A stretch of DNA of 64,000 bases from Cephalopachus bancanus. Taxonomy: Eukaryota > Chordata > Mammalia > Primates > Tarsiidae. The stretch is from the NCBI GenBank assembly GCA_027257055.1, contig JAPVLO010000003.1:7629501-7693500 (forward strand), in the 5' to 3' direction. The position numbers and the translations under genes were made by a program. The notes beneath the pieces are model-generated. The model made no database searches, had not been told where the DNA came from, and was given only the letters and a program-made list of their open reading frames with translations. Of this stretch, positions 48,546 to 58,189 are shown piece by piece (within the stretch, counting starts at the first letter, position 1; each line of letters opens with the position of its first letter).

Positions 48546-49540
48546 GAGGAAAAGCAAAGGAAGGCATCAAGCAATTTCAAGTGTACCAAAGACAAAACTC
48601 CTGAAAAATCAGACCTTGGTGCCCAAACAATGGAAGTCACCAAAGATTGGCCCTAGAATATGACAACAGGGATTAGGGAATGGATAGAAAGAGTGAATAG
48701 GACTCAAGAAAGATAAGATGCAACACTGAAAAAACTTGTAACAGAGATTTTAGCAATAAAAAATTAATCCAGGAAATAAATAGCAAGATGACAAACATGG
48801 AAGGCAGAATTAATCTAGCTGAAGAAAGAATCTTAGAACTTGAAGACCAAAACATGGAATTAGCGCGATCTGTAAAAAATATAGAAAGAAGACTCAGAAA
48901 GAAAGAACGAAGTCTACAAGAAATGTGTGATTATATCAAGAGGCTGAACATATGCCTGACTGGTATCCAAGAAGAAGAAAGGGAAATGGAGAATAACTTG
49001 GAGCAAGTATTGCAGGAGGAAATCCAAGAAAACTTTCCCCAGCTTACCAGAGATATAACCAGCCAAGAGCAAGACACACAGAGAACCCCCCACAAGACAT
49101 CAAATGAGAAGACCAACCCCTAGACACATAGTAATTTGCCTACACAAAGTAGGCACAAAAGAAAAATTCCTAAAGGCAGTAAGAGAGAAAGGTCAGATGA
49201 CCTACTGGGGGAAAACTAATCAGAATAGCAGCAGACCGCTTGGCAGCAACACTATAAGTAAGAAAAGACTGGAGCCCTATATTCAAAGTCCTCAAAGATA
49301 AATAATTTCAACCAAGAATTTCCTGTCCAACCAAGCTCAGCTTCATCAGTGACAGAGAATTAAAATACTTCCCAGACATCCAATACCTAAGAGATTATGC
49401 AGTTTCCAGACCAGCTCTACAGGAAACACTTAAAAATGTATTAAGCACAGAAGAAAAAAAAAAAAAGAATGACCACACACTTCCAAAGAGAACAGCAGAG
49501 CACAGAATCAACAGAGAATACAGTGCAACAAGAAATTTGA
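48546..49540 (+). pseudogene. ORF1: L1 ORF1 (RNA-binding chaperone), dead copy
   Basis: The probable start ATG (48546) gives MRKSKGRHQAISS, but the frame meets a stop after about 38 codons. The coiled coil and RRM start lie at 48788-49123 (LAEERILELEDQNMELARSV, then LQEMCDYIKRLNICL, QENFPQL). The next piece, in another frame (49104-49301), has TPRHIVICLHKV and KAVREKGQ. The C-terminal part follows after a further shift (49310-49440, with KLSFI). Domain order and length match the roughly 340-residue family protein. The end is approximate. It cannot make a full ORF1p. Confidence 0.92.
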
Positions 49541-49609
49541 AAATACACACATACAACAACCCCAAAGCCAAAAGAAAACAAGCAAACAAAAAAAATTTAT
49601 AAGAACCTC

Positions 49610-52600
49610 ATGATAGGAAGAAGCAATCACATTTCAATAATCAGCCTGAATGTCAATGAACTAAATGCACCAAAGAAAAGACACAGAATGGCAAACTGGT
49701 TAAAAAACCATGAATCAATTATTTGCTGCATCCTGGAGACTCATCTCACCACAAGAGATGCACACAGACTCAAAGTTAAAGAACAGAAAATGAGTTTCCA
49801 GGCAAATGAATCACAAAAGAAGGCAGGAGTTACGATCTTGATATCAGGCAAAACAAACTTTAAGTTATCAAAAATATAAAAAGATGCAAAAGGACACTAC
49901 ATAATGATAAAAGTTTCAATCCCTCAGCAAGAAATATCCATCCTAAACATACAAGCACCCAACAGAGGAGCATCAGCATTTATAAAGCAACTACTAAATA
50001 AACTTTAAAAAGTTATTGACAGTAACACTATTGCAGCAGGGGACTTGAATACCCCACTGACAGTCTTAGACAGATCATCGAGGCAAAAAAATCCACAAGG
50101 AGATCCAGAAACTAAACTTGACACTCAACCAAAAGGATTTAATAGATACTCACAGATTATTCCACCCAACAAGCACAGAATATACATTCTATTCACCACC
50201 ACTTGGAACATATTCCAAGATCGATCACATCCTTGGCCATAAATCAAGCATAAACAAATTACATGACGTTGAAATCTTGCCATGCACATTCTCAGACCAC
50301 AGTGGAATAAAAATAAATACCAACACCAACAAGGTTCCCCCAAAATTCACAAGGACATGGACACTAAACAACATGATGCTGAACAACTACTGAGTCAACA
50401 CTGAAATCAAAGCAGAAATTAAAAGGTTCCTGGAAACAAATGAAAATGAAGAACCATCTTCCCAAAATCTCTGGGATGCCATGAAATCAGTCCTAAGAGG
50501 GCAATTTATATGTCTATGAGTACACATCAAGAAAATAGAAAGATCACAAGTAGAGAGCCTAACAAATCACCTAAGGGTGCTAGAAAGTCAAGACCACCAA
50601 ACCCCCAACTTTAGCAGAAGAATCTAAATAACTAAAAGAAGAGCCCAAATATGGAACATAGAAGACAAAAATATTATAGAAAACATCAACAAAACAAAAG
50701 CTGGTTCTTTGAAAGAATTAACAAGATTGATGGAACCTTAGCCAGAATGACCAAGAAAAAGAGAGAAAAAGCTCAAATAAACACAATCAGAAATACAAAT
50801 ATAAAATCACAACTGACCCCAAAGAAATGCAAAAGATTATCAGAGATTACTATGTATGCCTGTATGGAAACAAATTTGATAACCTAAATGAAATAGAGGA
50901 CTTTCTGACATCACACAACCTCCCCAGGTTGAAACAAGAAGACATTGAGACACTAAATAGACAAATAACAACTCAGGAAATTGACTCTCTCATAAGAAAA
51001 CTGCCTACAAAAACAATAACAACAACAACAAAACCCTGGATTGGATAGCTTTCCAGCAGAATTCTACAAAACATACAAGGAGGAGCTGATACCAATCCTA
51101 CTGAAAGTATTCCAGGCAATTGAGAAAGATGGAAATCTCCCCAAATCATTTTACAAAGCTTACATAACACTGATACCCAAAATGGGTGAAGATTTAACAA
51201 AAAAAGAGAACTGCAGGCCTATATCCCTTATGAACATAGATGCAAAAATTCTCAACAAGATTCTAGTAAATTGGATGCAAAAACACATCTCAAAAATCAT
51301 CCACCATGACCAAGTAGGCTTCATCCCTAGGGTGCAGGTCTGGTTCAACATTTGCAAGACCATAAATGTAATTAAATACATAAACAGATGTAAAAACAAG
51401 AACCACATGATTATGTCATTAGATGCAGGAAAAGCTTTTGATAAAATCCAGCATCCCTTCTTAATAAAAACCCTCAAACACCTAGGCATAGAAGGAACAT
51501 ACCTCAAAGTAATAAGTGCCATCTATGATATACCCACAGCTAACATATTGCTGAATGGACAGAAACTAGAAACATTTCCCTTAAAAACTGGAATAAGACA
51601 AGGCTGCCCACTCTCACCCCTCTTGTTCAACATTGTGTTGGAAGTCCTAGCTTGGTCAATTAGCCAAGAGAAGGAAATCAGAAGTATCCAAATAGGAAAA
51701 GAGGAAGTCAAGTTATCCCTCTTTGCTAATTAAATGATCCTATACCTTGAAAATCCAAGAGAATCTGTCAAAAACCTGCTTGCACTGATAAAGGACTTTG
51801 AAAAAATCTCAGTGTACAAAATAGATGTGCAAAAGACAGGTGCATTCCTATACACCAACAACAAGTAGCCAGAGTCCCAAATTAAAAGCACAATCCCATT
51901 CACAATAGCCAAAAAAAAAACATGAAAACCTCAGCATCTTCCTAACCAGAGAAGAGAAAGACCTTTACAATGAGAACTACAAAACACTGCTCAAAGAAAT
52001 CCAAGAAGACACAAATGGAAAAATATTCCATGCTCATGGATAGGAAGAATCAACATTGTTAAAATGTTCATCCTACCAAAGGCAATCTGCAGATTCAACA
52101 CAATACTCATTAAGTACCAACATCATTCTTCTCAGACCCAGAAATGACAATACAGAAATTCATATGGAAACATAAATGACCAAGAATGGCCAAAACGATC
52201 CTTAGCACAAGAAACGAAACAGCAGGTATCATACTTCCAGACTTCAAACTTTACTATATAGCTACAGTAATCTAAACAACCTGGTATTGGTACAAGAACA
52301 GGCACACAGATCAATGGAACAGGATAGAGATTCCAGAAGCAAAGCTTCAATTCCTCAACCAACTCATCTTTGACAAAGACTCCAACAACAACCACTGGGA
52401 AGAGGAGAATCTATTCAGTAAATGGTACTGGGAAACTGACTGATCACATGCAGAGGATTGAAATAGGACCCCTACTTATCACCATATGCAAAAATTAACT
52501 CTAAATTGATCAAACGCCTAAATGTAAAACCTCAAACTATAAGAATCTTAGAAAACACAGGAGACACCCTTATGGAAATTGGAAGTGGCAACCAATTCCT

Positions 52601-53426
52601 ATTCAGCAACCTAAATGCCCATACATTAAGAAATAAGACAAATGGGACCTTATCAAACTAATGCGCTTCTGCAAAGCAAAAGAAACCATCAAGAGAGCAG
52701 GGTGACAGCCCACATAATGGGGAAAAATATTTTCCAACTGTGTATCTGACAAGACCTAATATCTAGAATCCATAAGGAACCCAAACACACCAAAAGGAAA
52801 AGAACAAAACTCCATTAAAAAGTGGACAAAAGACATGGATAGACACCTCTCAAAAGAAGATATACGAGCAGTCAACAGACACATGAAAATGTGCTCAGCC
52901 TCACTCATCATCAAAGAAATGGAAATCTAGACCACACTGAGATACCACTTCTCCCCAGTAAGAATGGCCATCATTAATAAAACAAACAACAGATGCTGAT
53001 AAGGATGCGGAGAAAAAGGAATACTTCTACACTGCTGGTGGGAATGCAAACTAGTGCAACCTCTTTGGAAGACGGTGTGGTGGTTTCTGAAAGAACTAGC
53101 AATTGACCTACCATATGACCCAACAATTCCCCTATTGGGAATATACCCAGAGGAACTCAAATCATTCTAAAAAAAAAAAGATACCTGCACACGTATGTTT
53201 GCTGCAGTTCTATTCACAATAGCAAAAACATGGAACCAATCATGTTGCCTATCCAAGCTGGACTGGATTTTTTAAAATGTGGCACATATACACAATGGAA
53301 TATTATGCAGCCATAAAGAAAGATAAACATATGGATTTTGCAGCTACTTGGATGGATTTGGAGTCGATCATACTCAGTGATCCATCACAGAAACAAAGAA
53401 CAGAGTACCATATGTTTCACTCATAA
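49610..53426 (+). pseudogene. ORF2: L1 ORF2 (endonuclease/reverse transcriptase), dead copy
   Basis: The start at 49610 gives MIGRSNHISIISLNVNELNA, the endonuclease N-terminus, with the metal-binding Glu in ILETHL. 50045-50393 holds the rest of the endonuclease: YSKIDHILGHK and CTFSDHSGIK keep the catalytic Asp and His residues, though the GDFN box reads GDLNTPL and frames shift. The reverse transcriptase runs 51041-51733 ([48 protein letters not shown]). At 51721-51736 the FADD box has become FAN followed by a stop. Later stops break the C-terminal part, which ends YTMEYYAAIKKD... at about 53426. Clearly nonfunctional. Confidence 0.95.
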
Positions 53427-53656
53427 GCAGACCTTGAAAAATTATAATACTATAAGAAAGGGATTGACGGTAGTGGGAAACTGTCAGAGGAGGCAGGTGG
53501 GATTGGCAGTTGAGGGAAATTGCTAGGGGTTGAGGGACATACTTCATCAACAATGGTACCTGCATAATCAATATTTGTATACCCAACCCTGAATTATAGC
53601 CCACATCTTTACAATAAAAAAATAAAATAAAATAAACAAATAAATGAACAAAAAAG
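53427..53656 (+). other. L1 3' UTR and A-rich tail
   Basis: Contains 'ggattgacggtagtggga' and 'gtatacccaaccctgaatta', and a tail of (AATAAA)-like repeats from 53616. The motif set defines the lineage's L1 3' end. Confidence 0.9.
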
Positions 53657-53675
53657 AGAAACATATCAGAAGTTC
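53657..53675. repeat. Right target-site duplication of full-length L1
   Basis: A perfect copy of 46432-46450. Confidence 0.97.
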
Positions 53676-53737
53676 CACCTGTACTCAAGGGGAGGGGTTC
53701 CATAATTCAATGGGAACTGCCTTAGAATGTGCCTGCC
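53676..53737 (-). mobile_element. MLT1-like LTR, right part
   Basis: Continues the LTR interrupted at 46450: 'ctcaaggggaggggttccat' and 'ccttagaatgtgcctgcca'. A 5-bp 'atacc' at 45933-45937 and 53738-53742 may be the LTR target duplication. Confidence 0.65.
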
Positions 53738-53890
53738 ATACCATGTGTCATCTCATTTAATACTCACAACTCTATAAAGGTATGTGCCATTCTTATGAAG
53801 TTTAAAAAGTCAAGGGCACCAGCTAGTAAAAAAACCAAGTCACGCTTCAAGTCAGGCATTCATAATACAGAGTCCAAACTTTTATCTTCC
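53738..53890 (-). repeat. MIR right part, inverted
   Basis: 'catctcatttaatactcaca', 'actctataaaggtatgtgcc' and 'accagctagtaaaaaaacca' fit the middle and end of an inverted MIR and would directly continue the MIR start at 45893-45937. Confidence 0.6.
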
Positions 53891-53945
53891 ATTATATTGA
53901 TCCTGCTAAATATATGTTCACTAAATTGATAATGAAATGCTACAT

Positions 53946-54430
53946 TGTAAAGGACAATAAATGATTCATTTCTGGAAAATGGAATAAGATTTGCTGACAT
54001 GACCAAAAGACAAAACAGCAGGAGGTTGGTAACAGTCACGTCACTGAAGGACAATGAATGGTTCATTGCTGATGTGACCAAAACAAAGGGAGGCATAGTA
54101 AAAGTCACATCTTGGGGGAATAAAACTTACTTAGAAATAAGAAAGCTGAAACCCTCCAAATAGCAACAAGTACCTATTTTGACCTTATATGGACCCAAAA
54201 CTGCTTAGGTGATATCTGGGACAAATTCTGACCTCTGTATTACTCAGTCAATAAGGAACCAGGGGAGGAATTCACACACTAGGAAATAAAAAACTTGTTG
54301 TAACCACCTTGGATGTGCCTGCCCACAAGACACCCAATCTTGCAAGACCATCATTAAAGTCTCGCTTCTGCTGCTTTCCACATCTCTGTGTCCATCCTTT
54401 GATTTTGAATGGGTGAACTCGTTTCTCACA
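53946..54430 (+). repeat. 5' LTR
   Basis: 485 bp, begins 'tgtaaagg' and ends 'ctcaca'. The U3 has an imperfect direct duplication ('ggacaataaatgattcatt' and 'ggacaatgaatggttcatt', about 95 bp apart). The polyadenylation signal AATAAA is at 54285-54290. It ends in a U5 with 'catctctgtgtccatccttt'. Confidence 0.95.
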
Positions 54431-54433
54431 ACT

Positions 54434-54451
54434 TGAGGGCTCCTATGGGAT
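54434..54451 (+). promoter_or_regulatory. Retroviral primer-binding site, proline-tRNA-like
   Basis: 'tgagggctcctatgggat', three bases after the LTR, resembles the 18-base site complementary to the 3' end of proline tRNA used by many gammaretroviruses, with several changes. It primes minus-strand DNA synthesis in an active virus. Confidence 0.7.
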
Positions 54452-54479
54452 ACTCTGAGTCTGTGGGAGGGGGAGTCAA

Positions 54480-54490
54480 GCAGAGAGAGG

Positions 54491-54555
<65 letters not shown>
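54480..54555. repeat. (GA)n microsatellite in the proviral leader
   Basis: Nearly pure GA, expanding the retroviral leader. Ser/Leu- and Arg/Glu-repeat frames over it are artefacts. Confidence 0.97.
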
Positions 54556-54780
54556 GCATCCCACCCAATTTTGGGTGGTAGCCTACTCTGCTTGGGCATG
54601 CCGACTGCTGGTGGGACTGCAGATAAGCCCAAGACTATTGTTCTGGAGGCAGCAGAAAAGACGGGGGGAAGAAAAGAAAGCCAGCACCGCGGCTACCCAG
54701 CAACCTTGTGCCCAAGCCAAAGTAGGAAAAATTAGACTATAAGTACTGTCTTAGTGGTTGGGGAATTCTTGGAGATTAAA

Positions 54781-54781
54781 T

Positions 54782-54840
<59 letters not shown>
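54781..54840. repeat. (TG)n microsatellite in the proviral leader
   Basis: About 30 TG units, a second expansion in the region between primer site and gag. Confidence 0.97.
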
Positions 54841-54989
54841 TGAGACCTACTGCAGATATGAATCAGGTGTGGAACCTCGAGATGCAGTGCCATCCTCCCG
54901 TGAGGGAAATGGCCAGAGATGGACAAAGTGATCTCCGGGTGCACAAGAAATCTCCAGTAAGGGGGTGGGGGTTAACTCACAGGTAAACT

Positions 54990-55478
54990 CAGGCACAGGC
55001 ATCAACCAGGGAATAGGAGAAAATCTTAGTAAGTGGGGTTGAATATTCAAGTTAGCTGAGAATGGGGAATAAGAATTCTAGGCCTAGGGAACCCAAGAAA
55101 GGTGGAAATAAATATTCTCCCTCTAACATTATTCTGGATAGCCCATTGGTAAAATGTTAAGGTCTTAGAGGGTGGCCTACATACCAAGAAAAAAGGGAAT
55201 GATCCGTATGGAAATGGAACACGCTTCAGGGCTGGGTATTCAGCCAGCTGAGCAAAAGTACCCAAATGTAGATCCTGGGTGGGTCAATAATGATCAAGAG
55301 GATAGGACAAAAATGCAGAATCTGAGGGGGCTGATAATTAAGGGAATCAAAGAATCAGCCCTTACTTCTCAGGATGTCTCTAAGGCTTTTGCAGTTGAAC
55401 AAGAGAAGGAAAAAACTCCAAGTGCCTATCAGAAACCTGGTAAGAATGAATCTGGCAACACACCAGGTGAATATTAGG
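54990..55478 (+). pseudogene. gag: gag remnant (matrix to capsid), degenerate
   Basis: Gag builds the viral core. From about 55060 the plus strand encodes a basic N-terminal stretch. 55172-55477 is a 101-codon open piece with the capsid-like blocks 'DPGWVNNDQEDRTKMQNLRG' and 'SKAFAVEQEKEKTPSAY'. The latter resembles the gammaretroviral capsid region that carries the 'E.P.A(F/Y)' pattern. The piece is a fraction of the usual 500 codons and the capsid end and nucleocapsid are missing, so a deletion joins it almost directly to the protease relic. Boundaries are approximate. It is a relic only. Confidence 0.7.
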
Positions 55479-55487
55479 GTGTTGGAA

Positions 55488-55547
55488 CCCAAATTAATTT
55501 CTTAATTAACACAGGTCCCAGTCATTTGGTCCTGGCCATCCATGTTG
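55488..55547 (+). pseudogene. pro: Retroviral protease active-site relic
   Basis: One frame reads GTQINFLINTGPSHLVLA. The retroviral aspartic protease has a hydrophobic strand, Asp-Thr-Gly, then a Ser/Thr-rich turn and Val-Leu. The layout matches, but the catalytic Asp is Asn and the following Ala is Pro. It lies right after the gag remnant, where the protease is expected. About 20 codons are recognisable; the rest is lost. Confidence 0.7.
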
Positions 55548-56158
55548 GAATTATAAATTTCAGAGTCCAAATACTTAACTGCAACTACATGATTAAATAA
55601 AGTCTAATAACTCTATCTATTTTTCTCTTTTCTGCTGAATTTGAATCTGCTAGTAACTAAGCTACTGGCGTTGAGATAAGCTCACTGTTTCAAGGTTAAA
55701 TAAATAATTTTTACTTTTCTTATACAGTTTAACCAGTTTTAACTAAAATGTAAGCATTGAAAACTCATTTAGAGTTGAAGAAAAAAGTTTAAAAAAAGTT
55801 ATAAAAAATAATTAGGCAGGAAATAACTTAAAATAATAACTAGCCTTGTCTAAGATCTCTGTTTTCATAAGTAATTAGGCAAACTGCTATAAATGAATAA
55901 AGGAAAATATGAATAAAACAATGTTTATGGGTAAGCTCTTCATGTGATTTGAAAATCTTAAAATTGTTTTAGAAGCTCATTAAATGTCTGTGTTACTTCC
56001 AATTAAGAAAGAATTATAACATGTAAAAATGTTTCTAACATTATGTAAAGGGTCTCAACTGTAAAATACTAATATCTAACAGATAGTTCAGAATTTCTTG
56101 TTTCCTAGCTTTTCACTAAAATCGTAGGTTATTTTATGTAATCTGGAGATTATTTAAA
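55548..56158 (+). other. AT-rich proviral interior, not recognisable
   Basis: No reverse-transcriptase motif or usable frame is visible. Lies where pol should be. Could be non-coding filler of a defective provirus or a later insertion. Confidence 0.5.
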
Positions 56159-56478
56159 AGGTTATTTATTTTATTTTATTTTATTTGAGTTGGAGTCTCA
56201 GTCTGTTGCCCAGACTGGAGTGCAGTGGCCGCTCCCAGCCACCGCAGCCTTGACCTGCTGGGCTCCAGCGATCTTTCCACCTCAGCCTTCCAAGTAGCTG
56301 GAACTACAGGTGCGCACTGCAACACCCGGCTAATTTTTTGATTTATTGTAGAGATGAGGTCTCACCAAGTTGCCCAAGTGGGTCTTGAACCCACGGGCTC
56401 AGGCAATCCACTCACCTCAGCCTCCCAAGGCGTGGGATTACAGGTTGAGCCACCGAGACCAGCTAGGTTATTTATTTT
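56159..56478 (-). mobile_element. Alu (undeleted subfamily) inside the provirus
   Basis: Body 56173-56464, with a (TTTTA)n tail and 14-bp target duplications 'aggttatttatttt' at 56159-56172 and 56465-56478. It has 'caccaagttgcccaag'. Younger than the provirus. Confidence 0.97.
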
Positions 56479-57238
56479 TAAAAAATGGAAAGAAAACAGT
56501 ACATAGGAGAGGGAGATGCAAAATGAATTATGGATATAAAGGTGTATTTTTGGTAAGGAAAGTCAAAGGAAAGAGAATAATTTTACATATGAAGAAATTT
56601 TGTATGATAAAATTTTGTCTTAAAGTAAAATGACTGATTATTAAAGAAGGAAATACAGGGCAAAACAGAAAGTCCAAGCATGTTATCAATGGTATGTGGA
56701 AGTCAGGATAAGTTTCTCAAAGAGGAATTTATGAAAGAAATCTTGATATATGATTAAGTTGGTTATAACTTTTTCTTCAGTCCTAACTGCAATTATGGCT
56801 TGAAAGGTGTCTAATTATTTAGGAAACTAAGCTTTAAAAGGATTGAAGTTTTTTTGTTTTTTTTTTTTACTTCATCATTTTGTATAGAAAAAGATGTATG
56901 GTACATTATTCTTCTATAATAAATGGTTGGCTATTAAAAAAAAAAAAGTATAGTATCCGGAAAATGCCAGGGGAGGCAAAGTTGGACTGGGAGTTGAAGG
57001 AAACTGCCAGGGGAGGGAGGGACATACCTCATCAACAAGGGAACCTGCATAATGAACATTTGTATACCTAACCCCGAATTGTTCCTTACATCTTTAAAAT
57101 AAAAAATAAAGTATAGGACAAAAATAAAAGATTCAAGCATGTTAAAAATGGTGTATAAATGTGTCAAAAATGATATGTTAAAGATTTATGGAAAAAAGTA
57201 ATTTACAATGACCTATAATCCTGTGTTATAACATTATA
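56479..57238 (+). other. Proviral interior with a nested L1 end
   Basis: A-rich sequence without coding motifs, interrupted at about 56954-57107 by the L1 end listed separately. The 87-codon frame at 56370-56633 spans Alu and this filler and is not credible. Confidence 0.5.
56945..57116 (+). mobile_element. 5'-truncated L1 3' UTR inside the provirus
   Basis: About 155 bp of the lineage's L1 3' UTR ('tttgtatacctaaccccgaa', A-rich tail) between 9-bp repeats 'aaagtatag' at 56945-56953 and 57108-57116. Confidence 0.85.
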
Positions 57239-57554
57239 CTCTTCAAGTTTTTTTTTTTTTTTTGAGTTGGAGTCTCACTGTCGGCCCAGACTGGAGTGCA
57301 GTGGCCACACCCGGCCACCGCAACCCCGACCTGCTGGGCTCCGGCGATCCTTTAGCCTCAGCCTTCCAAGTAACTGGAACTACAGGCACGCGCTACCACA
57401 CCTGGCTAATTTTTTGATTTATTGTAGAGATGAGGTCTCACCAAGTTGCCCAGGCGGGTCTCGAACCCTCAGGCTCAGGCAATTCACTCACCTCAGCCTC
57501 CCAAGGTGCGGGATTACAGGCTGAGCCACCGAGCCCAGCTCTCTTCAAGTTTTT
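57239..57554 (-). mobile_element. Alu (undeleted subfamily) inside the provirus
   Basis: Body 57253-57540, 14-bp target duplications 'ctcttcaagttttt' at 57239-57252 and 57541-57554. Has 'caccaagttgcccagg'. Confidence 0.97.
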
Positions 57555-57609
57555 AATTCAGTCTCTCTAGGATGTGGGTAAAAATAAAAATAAAAAAACA
57601 AGCTTCAGA

Positions 57610-57835
57610 AGTCATATCACATCTACACCACACCTTCCTCCTGAACTGCCTGCAGACCACCCTGAAGACCTGGTACTAATTAAATCCTGGAAGGATGATT
57701 GACTTCAGCCCAACTGGGAAGGCCCCTATCAAGTACTCCTGACCACCAAGACCACCATATGGACAGCAGAAAAGGATTGAAATCATTATACATGTGTTAA
57801 AGAACCAACAAAGAACTTAATAGGGGGAGGAAAGA
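57610..57835 (+). pseudogene. pol: pol remnant: integrase C-terminus
   Basis: The frame contains 'EDLVLIKSWKDD', an in-frame stop, then 'QPNWEGPYQVLLTTKTTIW'. That is the C-terminal integrase pattern of gammaretroviruses, in which a W-E-G-P-Y block precedes 'VLLTT'. About 60 codons survive of an integrase of about 400. It lies just before env, as in a provirus. Confidence 0.8.
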
Positions 57836-57890
57836 AAAACAGAGAGAGGTGCACAAGATGCCCAGAGAACCTAACTGTAAAGTATAATGC

Positions 57891-58156
57891 TTGTTAAGTT
57901 TTTTTTTTTTTGAGTTGGAGTCTCACTCTGTCGCCCAGACTGGAGTGCAGTGGCTGCTTCCGGCCACTGCAGCCTCAACTTGCTGGGCTCCTGCGATCCT
58001 TCCGCCTCAGCCTTCCAAGTAGCTGGAACTACAGCGCGCGCTACCACGGCCGGCTGATTTTTGATTTATTGTAGAGATGAGGTCTTGCCAAGTTGCCCAG
58101 GTGAGTCTCGAACCCGTGGGCTCAGGCAATCCACTCGCCTCAGTTTGTTAAGTTTT
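57891..58156 (-). mobile_element. Alu, 5'-truncated, inside the provirus
   Basis: Body 57903-58144 with 12-bp target duplications 'ttgttaagtttt' at 57891-57902 and 58145-58156. About 45 bases of the left-arm start are missing, so the end breaks off at 'actcgcctcag'. Undeleted left arm. Confidence 0.95.
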
Positions 58157-58189
58157 ACCTTGCAAAAATAAAAATAAAAAGTCAGAAGC

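Larger units (their letters stand above)
46451..53656 (+). mobile_element. Full-length L1 with perfect target duplications
   Basis: A complete insertion of 7,206 bp. It starts 'taggagtcaggaagatggtg', carries a roughly 2.1-kb 5' UTR, ORF1, ORF2 and a 3' UTR, and ends with an A-rich tail. The flanking 19-bp duplications are perfect, so insertion is intact at both ends and the boundaries are firm. Both ORFs are broken by stops and frameshifts. Its 3' UTR is shared with the fragments at 5.2, 7.6 and 57.0 kb and the copy at 29-36 kb. Confidence 0.97.

Noticed and set aside
54409..54735. 108-codon open frame
   Set aside because: It is mostly an Arg/Glu run encoded by the (GA)n microsatellite in the proviral leader.
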